A DNA stretch of 64,000 nucleotides. It comes from Gyrodactylus bullatarudis. Taxonomy: Eukaryota > Platyhelminthes > Monogenea > Gyrodactylidea > Gyrodactylidae. The number at the start of each line of letters is the position of its first letter. Within the stretch, counting starts at the first letter, position 1. The notes under the pieces were generated by a model that saw nothing but the letters and a program-made list of their open reading frames with translations, did no database searches and was not told where the DNA came from. The stretch is from contig SSNU01000294.1 of NCBI GenBank assembly GCA_012064415.1, forward strand, positions 1 to 64,000. Direction: 5' to 3'. Below are positions 24,857 to 37,300 of the stretch, one piece after another. The translations under genes and the position numbers were made by a program.

Positions 24857-25396
24857 TTAACTAATTAGACAATTCTCCTGATTCTTGCTAGCCTGGGTGT
24901 GAGATGTCGTGCTGGTTAAACTCTTCCTCTTGACATCCTTGAGAAAGAGGGAATTGGAACGCACTCTCTGTGTGCTACTCATGTCGGGGCTAATGTTGAT
25001 CTTTGAAACTGAGATGAAATTGTTTTCATTCTTTAGGCTCAACTTTTTGCCAATCTCCTGGGTTATCTTTAGCGATGCCCTCTCATCAATAATCATGTTA
25101 TTCGCATATGACTTTTTCTTATTTCGGCCTGGCGTTGGAAATTCTGACTTGCACGGCGAAGATAACGACAACAGGTTAACCTGAGAACTTGGCAGGGAAT
25201 GATCTTGAGCACTTTTTGAGTTGTATGTATTATCAGGTGTAGCAAGGAGATGTTGACGCTTCATAGGGAATCTAGTGTCAATTGACATGCTGCGTTCTTT
25301 GCGTTGTCTCAGTTCAACATCTGGCAAAAGACTCCATTTCTTGTGGATTCCCTTTGGCGTGCCTTTCTCCTCACGTGTTTTTGTGTCGATTCCTAA
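24857..25396 (-). CDS. GTPase exon 4: basic tail and CaaX terminus
   Basis: The acceptor TTTTCCAATAG precedes LGIDTKTREEKGTPKG. The exon encodes 179 residues rich in K, R and S (for example GRNKKKSYANN, RSNSLFLKDVKRKS) and ends ENCLIS then TAA. It is in phase 0 with the exon 3 donor. Taken alone it looks like an orphan frame; the CaaX end and the phase link it to the GTPase. Confidence 0.75.
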   Translation of the reverse strand, partial: LGIDTKTREEKGTPKGIHKKWSLLPDVELRQRKERSMSIDTRFPMKRQHLLATPDNTYNSKSAQDHSLPSSQVNLLSLSSPCKSEFPTPGRNKKKSYANNMIIDERASLKITQEIGKKLSLKNENNFISVSKINISPDMSSTQRVRSNSLFLKDVKRKSLTSTTSHTQASKNQENCLIS

Positions 25397-28300
25397 CTAT
25401 TGGAAAATAAAATTTAAAAACTGCATTTATCTATTTTAAAAACCTCCTCAAATAGTACGATGAGTTCATAGCATTATTTTATATAAGATCAAATATCAAA
25501 ATGCTATTCAAGTTTAAAAATCAGACTTTTTTAAAAATGCCGCTAGAATTTTAATGAATTTTTATAACGTTTTCAATATTCTCTTTTGCTTCAAGGGGGT
25601 TTTCAATGAAAACAGTAATAGAATCATGTTAGGATTATTTCTATTAAATTTTTTTATTCCACTATGCCTACAAGAGAATTAAGGGAAAATGGGCAATTTA
25701 CAACAATGCATGGGATTGGAAACGAATTTTCAGTTATTTTAGATCTCACACATCATTTTTATCGAAATTATAAGTGGAAATTTCACGGAAAACTTTGATT
25801 TAAATTCGTTACATCTCTACTTTTCACTAATATTAACCAGAGTTACTTGAAAAGGGGTGATTTTTTCATAAAAATATTTAAAAATTTCAAAAGTTCATCA
25901 AAATTACGATAGCTATAATGTACTGATTTCAACGAGGCTGGCCCATTCGAAAGCCATCCAGGAAAACTAAACATTACTTGAATTTAGAAGAGAGGGATAC
26001 ACAACAATGACTCAAAGCTCATCAGAATGATCTCCAAGGTGAGAAAAAGACACTTCCTCATCGAGTACAAGTAGTTATTTTGTTAAAGTTACAAAATTTC
26101 TTTGAAAATATGACTTATCAGTGAAAAGTTATCAAATGAAAACTTTTTCTTCCAGATGAAATATCTCTATTGACACATTTCTGTAGGTAAACAATAAATC
26201 TTGAATTTTTATTCAGTAGCCAAAAAAGAATAATACAGGAATTCTCTTTGAGAGAAGGAAAATATTTGTCTGTACCACGAATATACCAAGAATGTTTAAA
26301 TAAATAAATATAAACAACTGACGATAATTTTAATCTCTATTGATATATTAGTTTCACGAATAAGGCACTAGTCTTCATGAATTTATGATTTCAAAATCCA
26401 ATCCACGCTTTTACCGATTTGAGAAGAATAAAATTGAAAAACCCTGGAGATGCCTGGAGACATTTTGAGTTTTGGACCAAAATTTTCCCCTCTATCATGA
26501 TCAGCCTTTGTGAATACTTTTAGACTATTTTGTTGTCAACATAATCAGACTATTTGAATGAAAAACAAAAGCCTTTTCTTATTTCGTGTATTGTGACTAA
26601 TAATTAAGAATTGTTTTAATCTTGTTTCCAACAGATAATGAAAGAATGTCTATAGAGTTTCTTAGTTTGTATGGATTTTAAGGTCGTCAAATAAGGAATA
26701 AGAGTTTCTTTTATTCGTCACTTTCTATTTACAAATAGTCTTTACATAAATACCAAAGTTTGAAATCTTAAATATTTTTAATTGAAAGTTTTTTGATGTC
26801 TTCTGCAAAGTTTCTATACACACTCAAAGATCATCTAAAAATCAACAAAAGTGATGGGCTTATTAGCAAGTTTTGCTCAGCAATAGCCTTTAAGAATAAA
26901 TCTTTGATTTTGCAGGGCATTATGATTGATTTAAAAAAAAAATATTTTTACAGATTTTTTGGAATATTTATGTAGAATATATTCCAAAAAAAATTGGAAT
27001 ATTTTTGAATGCCCTGATCATGATGCATTTGTCATTCGTATGACATTGTAGATCGTTGTTGAATTTGGTTAATTTTTGATTTAAAAAATGAAGTTTTAGA
27101 TGATAGAGTTCAGGCGATTGCACATTCGAATTCTACGGGTTCGATCATACGATCAAGGTTATCTTAATTTTTCTTACCTATTCTAGAGAATCAGAACCAA
27201 ATTAATTCTTGCGCGAATTTCATATTAAACTTAAACAAGAGAAAATTAAATAATATTACTATGGTTAAAAAGTTTTTCCCAGAGAACCAAATATGCAGCA
27301 TTTTATGAGAATCAGAAGCATTCATCAGATCTGTGTCTGGGGACTCCTCAATTTCAGGAAAGGCCTCTTGAATTCTTTGTCTATCATTTTCAGCCTGGGC
27401 AATAGAGGCCTTATAATCATCAATAGTCATACGTCTGTCTGATGAATGGTCTTTCAAGAATTCCTTGGTCAGATGATGAAAAAACTTTTTCTGATTACAA
27501 GGCGAGCGTGAAGTTGACAAGCAAGAACATCTTGCCACTGGAAAAAGCTGATTCCACATTTTTCTAAGAAATTTTGAACCTCTCAGCTTATTACGTTTGT
27601 TAAAAAGATCTTTTAAACTTCTAACAATTGGCCGGTAATCTTTGGCTACTATTCCAACTTTTTCATAAAAATCTATCAATTTATCAGCAACCTGACGTCA
27701 GAATATTGATATTTCTTTTGTTGGATGCGGTCCTGTTTTTAGTTTAAGAAGGTTATAAGCGTCTAAATTTGTTGGAAGCATCGTGAGAGGAAGAGGTTGA
27801 GGGTTTTCAAGCTCATTATTAATTTGCCACATTGTTTGACAGGGGATTGTGATGATGTCAATTGATTACTTTATGAATTTATAAATATTTAAAAGTTTTC
27901 AATTTAATTAGGCAATTAAAGCAAAAATAACAAAAATAAGTATAATTTGAATACATGAATTATTCTCTTTCTTTTAAGGTATCGTAAGTGACGTTTTATC
28001 ATATTACTGGAGATTCGGTTTTATGCGCGAAAAATCTATGGTGGTAATTCAAATCACGAAAACTAATTTTTGTAATTTATAGTAACTTGAAGACATATCA
28101 AACTATAATTTTGATAGTTTTGGCATTTTTATCAAATTTTCTATAATAATTCATCTAACCCGAGCGATATTTAAATTTCATCTACCTCTAAGAATTAATA
28201 GTATTTTAAAACAATGCAAAAATATTGATGATATTCGAAATAATTTAATAAATATTTTCTGATTAATTTTTTAAAGCTTTTTTCATTTTTTTACAATGAA

Positions 28301-31300
28301 GTAGTTAGCTTTAATTCAGACTTAAGAGTAGAAAATTTGGTTAACTTTGGCGCATTGTTACCAAGGTTTTTTACAACTTGATAAAATAAAAGTATTATTT
28401 TTGGATTAAGCGTAAACTCATCTATAGAATCAGGGGTTGAGCATTTTCATGATCTACCCCTATTAAATATTTCCATAAAAAAGCTGTATCAGGTTAATTT
28501 ACTGCAACCTGTTATAGATTATGACAAAATTGCTTCGTATCATTAATATATTGTGAAAATTAAGGTAAAATTGATAGTAATTTATAAGAAACTTTATCTA
28601 TAAAAACATTGAATGCAGTTATTGAAATTAAGTAAAGATATTTTGGCGCAAGATTTAAATTTATAAGAACCATTCTGAAAATAAAAATTCTGCTGGATCC
28701 CTTGTCCTATGGAGTAGGTTTTTCAAAAGAACGTTTCGAAATTAGTTACATTAGAGAATAATCAACTTTCTTTGAATTAGTAAAGTACGTTCTATATTCT
28801 CTCCAAATTATTCGAATTTCAAAGAATATTTAAATTAGGATGCAAAAATCATGAAAATCTCATTTAAAGAATAGACAAAAACTAACTGATTGCCTTCTCT
28901 TCTTGATGGAGGAGAGGAACTTTGATTCTTCGTTATTTTCGTATCCTGTTTCCTTGGATTTATTATCTAATGAATCGAAATCAAAATGCCCCTCAATCGG
29001 ACTCAGGGGAGAATATTGAACTTGGAATACAACCTCGAGGAGGGAATTGAACAGGTTGAGGATATTCTCACCACTCTTGCTGCTAGTAACAAATATCTCC
29101 AACGGCATGTCGTCATTCAGTGGCGTTAGGAAGTTTGACATTTTCTCAGCCATCCTTTCACATTCTGCTGTCTCCTCCATGAGGTCACTCTTGTTGGCCA
29201 CAAGGAGGACTCGGCGTTTCGATTTTTCTGTAAATTGAAGAAAATTTTATTCAATAAAGCTATTGGATTGACTCAAACCTAGTCACCAAAATAAAATGAA
29301 TGAGAATCTAATCGGGTACCTCAAAGGAATGAATCTGTCAATTTTATTTTCCCGAACAATGTTCTATGCCTTAATCAAAAATTTATGTTTTAACCAAGAT
29401 TCACCTAATTTACTAGGAGTTTCTTTCAACATGTGAAAAAAGACTCAATTTTTACAATAATCCTTATTATTAGAAATGTTGCAAAAAGTTTTTGCCAAAA
29501 ACTATTGAAAAATCTTAATTTTTTCTTTTCTCGTAGTAAGATTCATTGAAAAAATCTTGACGCACGCTCAAAAACTGTCATCTTCAATCAAGATTTTATG
29601 TATCAGAACAAACTCGAAAACGTATAAGTAAATAAATAATATTTTTCGATTATCTTCAAAAAGAGGCTGGGAAAAGTTGAAAAATTCGGCCTACTCTAAT
29701 ATCTATCACATACCTGAGTGGTGAAATTTCAATACTCACGAGTCGTGAGTCACGACCAAGTAATACTTAGTAAGGGATAGTAAGAAGTCTTGATAGAAGA
29801 CGAAACGTACATTTTTGGATAGTTTCTTATCAAGCTTCTAATTTATAATTAATGAGTTAAACGGTTAGTTTTAGTATCTCTGAAGCGAGATTTGTGACTT
29901 CTCAGAATCCATAATTTTGTAGCCTAATAAATTTCTTTTCTAATGAGGGGTGAAAAAGTATTTCAAGTATCTTTCAGTTGAAATTACCTCTCTCTTCCAC
30001 TGGTAGAACAATGGTTGGACAATCCTATTGAATTTGTATTTCTCTTTTTCAGAAATTCAGAATTTTCAGGGATACTCTTCGTTCGTTAGAACTCTTTTCT
30101 ATTGCGTCGTTCGTTTTATAGAGAATAAATTTAATCATTCTTAATTAGAATTTTAAAAAATGGTTAATGAAATTTTGTCCAATGTACGCATCATGTGTTC
30201 TTTTGACATGATTTGAGTAAACATTTTATTCTAGAATTAGATTACATAAAAGTTAGTTTCTCTAAAAGTTAGATTAGAGAATAATCTCCGGTAAATCTGA
30301 AAAAAAATTGAGTCAATTGGCATTCTATTTCAGATACACGGGTTACAAACAAATTAAAATCCTCATAAAGGTTTTGAGACCTTGGCCTCATGAGAATTCT
30401 ACCATTCGACAGTTGAATCACAATATCATCAGAAAATTCAGACAAAAATTCAGCTTGAGGTATACGAGAGCTCTCGAGTTATATAACGAATATTTTTTCA
30501 TTACAGTTGTGCCCCAGTTTTGGTGTATGAGAAATCACACACTCCATTTTTCCTATGAAAAATAGTTCTTCTCATCAAGACACTGAAACGACTTTTGATG
30601 GAATTCGTCATTGATTTTTAATTAGACATGAAGATGTAATTAATTAATGAAGCTGACATAGAGAATGTTTGAAACTAACTTTCAGGTAGATCTATGATGA
30701 GAAAAATCTATTTTTAATAGGAAAGACTAATCAAATTGTCTTTTATTCTGTTCAACTTGATGTTCACTACCAACTGGTAATTTCCAAGAACAACAATGGA
30801 GGGAGAGAGCAAAAGCTACTTCTTACGCCTACTTTTTGGAAATTAGCCAAGGGGGATTCACTCAGCAATCGATGATTTAGATTCAAGGCAATATAACTGA
30901 GGAATAAATGGACAAAGATTGATGTTGAATTTCTTAGTCTAATGACAATTAAACCATCATCTATATAGTAAAAGTCCAGACTTGTGTGCTCCAACGACTG
31001 TAATTGGAATTACAACAATTTTCTACTGCATTACAATGCTAAGTTAGGCAGAATACTCTGAATATTATTATTCAGCCATAGACAATGGATCAACATATAT
31101 ATAATTGTGATATACAGTGTGTATTATACACATTATTGTTGGTCTATGCTTGTTTGTAATTGGGATATAATCATCATTAAAAGGGATTAACTCAATTAGT
31201 CTTGTGTGAAGAAGGAGATGTCTAAGATAGTTCTCATAGCATCAAGGATGACGAGGAACGTCTAATTCTTTCTCTTTTAATTCTTCTCGACTATTTCTCA

Positions 31301-34300
31301 CTCTTGGTATCAGATTTCTTCATTAATTCCCCTTTTCAACTCAGCCTTCAAAGCCTTGGTCTCTTTTCATTGGTTGAATTTTCTATTGGTTCAGTAAGTA
31401 ACCACTCAGAATGCTCTTCAATTGAATATTTACAATATTGATTTACATATACACGTTTATCTTGATGAAGAGATGTAATCTCAGTTAATTTCTCTTGGGA
31501 ATCAACTTTGATCTCCAGGGCAAGGCAATCACTCTTCTGCATTTCATAGATGTTCTCTTTTCAATTTTTCATATTTTTCATATATAAATACATACAGATC
31601 GACTACTGGATTATGGGTGTGTAAGGAACTGTATAACAAGAGAGAAGAGAAAATGATAAATCAAAAGAACTCGAATAAATTATATGGTTTCCCCCTCGGA
31701 CTATAGAAACATATTACAGAGAGAGTGTAGTATTACAATGAAGAAGCAATGAAGGGATCGATCAAAGGAGTAATGTTCCGACTTTAGTATCTAAGAGTTT
31801 TCTAAATGGATGGACCATTTGAGTAGTTGGAGACAATCCAAGAATTATGTTGATGAGACTTGAATATTTCTACTACCGCGTGTAGTTGAAGGATGTAGTA
31901 AGATGAAAAATTCAAATAGAAAACGTTTTTTAACTCTAAATGATCTAAAATTAGAGAGATAAGCGCTTTATTTCGGGCATACTCTTTCAAATTGTCTGGC
32001 ATCACCTTTCACTTAAAAATGACCAACGGCATAGGCACAATTAAAGATGAAATTAGCAATCATCTCAAAGACAAGGAATTAATTAGATTTGTCTATTATG
32101 TTCAACAATTATTGAATTAAAAGATTCATGCAATGATCGATTCTCAGTGTGTCTTCTGCGGCATACTTGGCATTTTAAGGGTATCATTGGATAGGATATA
32201 TTAAATTCATTTTCAGCCAGATATGAAATTTCATCCTTTAAATGTATCTTATTATTTCTCTACTTTAATTTATTAAAATAAGACAACTGGATATATATAT
32301 TGTATTGTACATTATTAAATGCGTTTTTTTCAATTTCTAGAGAGATTATCTTGTGGATTTAACAATAAAATCATTTTATTAATAACTAGATAATATGATT
32401 TATCACGTTATGTGTACTTGAATTTCATTAATTACTTCAGTAATTAATCAGACCATATTCCAATATCCTCATTTAGACATGAGTCAATGTAGCAATGCGA
32501 GTTATCGAAAACAATTCCAAGCATTTGTCTGCTAAGAAAAATTCAATCTAACGTAAATCTGGAAAAATTTATCTTGTGTATAAACATCAAGAGTCTGATG
32601 AGACCCGGAGAGATGAAAGCTTTATACAGTAAAAATATTTCTATTGAAACATCTTATTTTTATTGTAACACACTGAATTTTCACAAAAACTCCCTTTTTC
32701 TCCTATCTAAATGTATAGAAATCACTTGCTGCATTCTGATTGGTCGAGATAAATAATACTTAATTAGGGGGTAAATATTCGTGTTTCAATAAAAATAAGA
32801 TGTTTCAATAGAAATATTTTTATTGTAACTAACAATTCTCTTGATTAAAAAACTCATCATAAGAAATAAAACTTTGATCGTTTTTCAAATTTTTACTTTT
32901 CCAGCGTTTAAGCTTAACCAGAATACGAAGGAACCCCTTCTAGGATTCATAGAATATTATTAACAATGGGTGGAGTGACTGAAGTCGATGTATTAGTGTA
33001 AAAGGTCTGTAAGAAGATGGCCCTTGCTGTGTTTTGGAATACACTAGATATACTGCTTTACACAATCAATTGGCCTATTGTATTTTCAGGAGCTCAAAAT
33101 TGCTCGTAAAATGTTTCTTTGACAACTTAGCACAGCATTAACGAAACTGAATCAGAAAAACGCAGATATTCCCTAATTTGAATGTTTTTGATATAGAACA
33201 ATCAAGCAAGAATCAAAAAACGGAGCTGAATAAAGGAAGACTTTTTCAAATGTTTAACACAAAACTATTGAATATTTTGTGTAAAATAATAATTTCAAAC
33301 AGCCAAAACGTAGAAATTCTCTCAAGACCAAATCTTTAGGATAGAGTTGGGGGTAGAAATATAACATAAAGTAAGAGACTCTTACTAAGAGTATATAATT
33401 TTTAAAAAAGATATCTGCTCAATGGAATCTATACATTTTAAAAATAGTCTCATTTCTCTCTTTGGGAGACTCTAGCTCTGATAAAGGACAGATAATAATA
33501 ATACCCTATAATTAGGAGTATTATATACTGCAATGCATCATATGAGAATGAAGAATGAATGAACAGAGGAGAGTAAATGGAAACAAGGCAAGTCTCATGG
33601 AAGGAGATAAATTCAGAGATTTCCATCTCTCTCCAGTTCTTCGTCTTTATCTGGATTTATTTATAAAATTTTGGTCTAATTATAACTTTTTATTAGACAT
33701 GTCTCACATATACCTGGTAACAGTAGGTTTATTTATAACTAGAGCGGTAAAAATGCATTTTTTTGCTAGAATTTTGATGAGATTTATGAAATTAAAATTT
33801 TATAATTTTGGTATTCAAAATCGAATGCTGTTTTTTTACTTTTTCTCTGGGCTAAGCCCTTGTCATGAAAACAAATCTTATTTTTCTTGATTACTATCAT
33901 CTCTTCATTTTTTTAAACGACCATTACAGTATCCTTGATTTTATCCAATATCAACTCAATTTTCGAAAGTGAAATAGGCCAAAAGGTTGTTGTAGGGTAG
34001 GGATATTTTTTCATTTATTATACCAATATCTCAACAAAATTCACAGTTATTTTTCACCAAGATTTCCTTGTATTTTTTATGGAAAGAAAATAGTTTGAGC
34101 GTAGGATATTTTATGAGTGATATATAATAAAAGAGATCAAAGAAAGATTATCTGAATTAATGAAAATCTTGAGAACAAACAGAGGGGACAGACACATTTT
34201 CATATAATCCACACATTTTTTCACGCTCCAAGGGTTTTTATTGTAATTGATATTTCTAATTAAAATTGAATTTCCGCATTACCAGATGATGAACATGATC

Positions 34301-37300
34301 AAAGGAAAATTCCTTACACTTTAAAAAAGATTAAAAAAAAAATTTCGGATTATTATAGAGCTTTAGTGTCATTAATGACGTTATTAAATTATTCTTAACC
34401 CTTTTCTATGATAATTTTGCGATTTCAAATTTCATCTAGTCCACATGTGCTTTCCTCCAAAGACTCATTCCAGAGGATAAAGACCTCTTCAGAAATTATT
34501 TTTCATGATTTTTTATTTTCATATTTTTGTCTTTCAGGTTAATGAATTCATTTCTATTCCAAAATATTTAAAATCTTTAGGAACATCTACTACAATCAGG
34601 TTTCACTCAGTTTAATCTCCTAAGAGATATTGACAGGATATCCAAGTTTTTACCAATCCTTTTAATCAATCTTATTTGTCAAAAATATCTATAGCCAAGA
34701 ATTAGAAAGAGAATCCATTTGTTAAGTTCCTGCTTTTTGTTACACCTACAAATTCTCTTTTATTCTCGTAATTTTGACAATATAATCTTATACTCTCTCC
34801 TCCCCCCTTCGACTGAGGGAGAATAAAGAAACTGAGGATTAAGAAATCTCACCACATGGAAATATTCATTTTCTTTCGATGCACTGTCTTTTGTAAACCT
34901 TTGTAAAATTTAACTTTTACTGTTTAAATCTTTGGATTGTCAGTGTAACTTTGAAATTTAATTGAAATTTCCAATTAAAGTTTTACTGTATAATTCACTC
35001 GAAAAGTTCATCTTTATTCTAATGAAGAAACATATGTTGTTATAGGCAGTGAAAATATGCTCAATCATTTCCTCAGTTATTTCTCAGTTGTCACTTTTAT
35101 GCAAATAATGCAAATAACACTGAATTGTCAGATTGTAATCGATCAATGAGAGAGACGTTTAAAAGGAAAATGGTTCCTCTTATTTAAGACATTTAAAATG
35201 AAATTGGCTGGGAAATTTAACTGTCAGATCGCAAAGCATTTACCTTATTAGTATCATAATTTTATTTTAGGCCTTTATCGTGTACGAAAAGCATTTAAGA
35301 TTTCAAGTAACGTTTGAGTAAATTAAAGGCAAAATTAGCAATAGATTTTAGATATATAAATCAGTTTGAGAAGCTAGTCTGATGCTAAATCTAACGTTCA
35401 CTCCACTAATGAATCGTCTGCTTCTATGTTATATCTGGTCTCAAAACTGCTAAGATTTTTATTATTTTCATTAATTAATTAATACGCTCGTCCAACTGTG
35501 GAATATTGTTTGGGGTGCCTCAAAATTATCAGTCTTATATTCTGGGTCAGTTATTTTAAGTCAAGCATTACCCTCAAAATTTCAGAATAATCTACGCCAA
35601 TTCACATCCACTAGACCCTGAAGCATCCAGACTGTAAACAACCTTTAAGGAATAAGTTCCCAGTAAAATATTGAAATGAATTTCTCTGTATTTTTTAACA
35701 CTTGCAAGTAAAAGTCAGAACAAAGATTGCAGTCGTACGATTATATCCTTTTTCTGACTTTTAGAGCTACATGCTGGTATTACGACATAATTTGCTCACT
35801 TTTAAACTGAAAAGCACTACGAAACATGTTTTGTATGTGATTACAGTCGATGATCTCTTCAGCTAGCGACATGACAATGACGAGAACATCTGCTGACCTG
35901 ATTCTTAATTCTATCATGGCTGGGAAACATTGACTTCCACAAGTATCGATGAGTTCCACTTGCAAACAGGAACCATCTGTTTAGATAATTTTACAATTAA
36001 TCAATCCTTTCACATGAAATTATTTGGAAAATCATTATTTAGAATAATATATAGAGGGTTTAACGCAGATCAAAAGACATTCTCTTTGTAGGTGTGTTAG
36101 AAAATAGATAAAAAATACTACATATTCAAGACTTTTTCATGATTTTTTTAACATCTTGTGAAAATACATGAAAATAGTCTGAGTTGGATTGATGAAATTT
36201 TAATGATTGTAAATAATAAGCCATTTACGAATTGAAAAGATAAAAATTAGGGATTGGTTTGTTAAAGATATTCAGCTATAAAATATAGTTTGCTGATCTT
36301 GATTCTCGGTAATAAGTTTGGCTGACTGAAATAAATTTGAATTAAATAAGGCTTTGTTAAGGCTATGAAGATTTTTTATCAAATAATCCAATTGTTTAGG
36401 GCTGAAATTGAGACTTCTTATACAGTGCAATGCAAAACTCATGGATTCCAGAGAATAGGACGTATCAAGTGTTGAAATTCAGCCAACAGTATTAATTTCA
36501 CGTAAGGATTTTATTTTTTTCGTATTTTCATTTGTTGATTCACGTCTATTCTTTAAATGAGGAATATTTGAAGGACTATTTTTTACCATTTAAAGCCATT
36601 TGGACCTTTTCTGATAATATACCGAAATTCATATTTCGATCTCAAACTTATTATTCTTGAAGCGTCGTAACAAGTTTTACGAACTATTCAGCTAAAATTA
36701 TATAAAAAGTTCCAATTAGGGACCTTACAATGTTGGATTGTTTTCTTAATCTTTGATATTATTTTCGAAAAATTTGATTCAATCAACCAAACTTATTACC
36801 GAGAATCAAGATCAGCAAACTATATTTTATAGCTGAATATCTTGTTAATCTTGTAACCGAGTAACAAGTTTATCAAACTATTCCGTTAGTCTTAAGATTA
36901 CCTGATAGTCTTAAGACTATAAAAGATTCCAGTTAATCTTGTTACCGAGAAACAAGTTTAACAAACCATTCCGTTAGTCTTAAGACTATCAAAAGTATCA
37001 AGACATGTGTAACGGTAACATGTGTATGGAATCAGCGAGAACAGGAAAGAAAGGACGCCATTACAAGTCATTAAATTGCGATATTTGATAAATACTTGTA
37101 TTCCAGGCCATCAAGCTTATTTTGATCAGCTTGATATCAACTATAGTTTTATTTATTTAGGATTGATTTTCTAAATCTTTCTTAGACAGAATTTCATTAT
37201 TGATACAAAAGGAAAAAGAAAAAAATATAGATAAATTAGAAATAATCTTATAAACAAATAATGATAGATCTCTTGTATGATCGATTTGTTCTTTTGAGAT

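Larger units (their letters stand above)
29228..35799 (-). other. GTPase intron 2 (6.6 kb)
   Basis: Holds a copy of repeat family R2 (29345-29705) and a partial hAT-like copy (33741-33893). Several short frames (30308-30565 plus, 31348-31542 minus, 31802-32005 minus) show no motif and no splice sites in matching phase, so they are not taken as exons. Confidence 0.6.

Noticed and set aside
24909..25184. Plus-strand frame opposite the GTPase tail
   Set aside because: Antisense shadow of exon 4.
28860..28886. Reading GTPase exon 3 through to its own stop
   Set aside because: It would end VSFCLFFK with no prenylation box. The GTTAGT donor and in-phase exon 4 with CLIS are better supported.
29785..29825. 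Hairpin GTCTT/AAGAC followed by GAAACGT, hammerhead-like
   Set aside because: The CTGATGA core is absent upstream, so there is no ribozyme.
31348..31542. Minus-strand frame in GTPase intron 2 with protein-like composition
   Set aside because: No splice sites in the right phase, ends in a stop, and exon 2 joins exon 3 perfectly without it.
33555..33890. Plus-strand frame of 111 codons
   Set aside because: Runs into the truncated hAT-like repeat; hydrophobic low-complexity translation with no family features.
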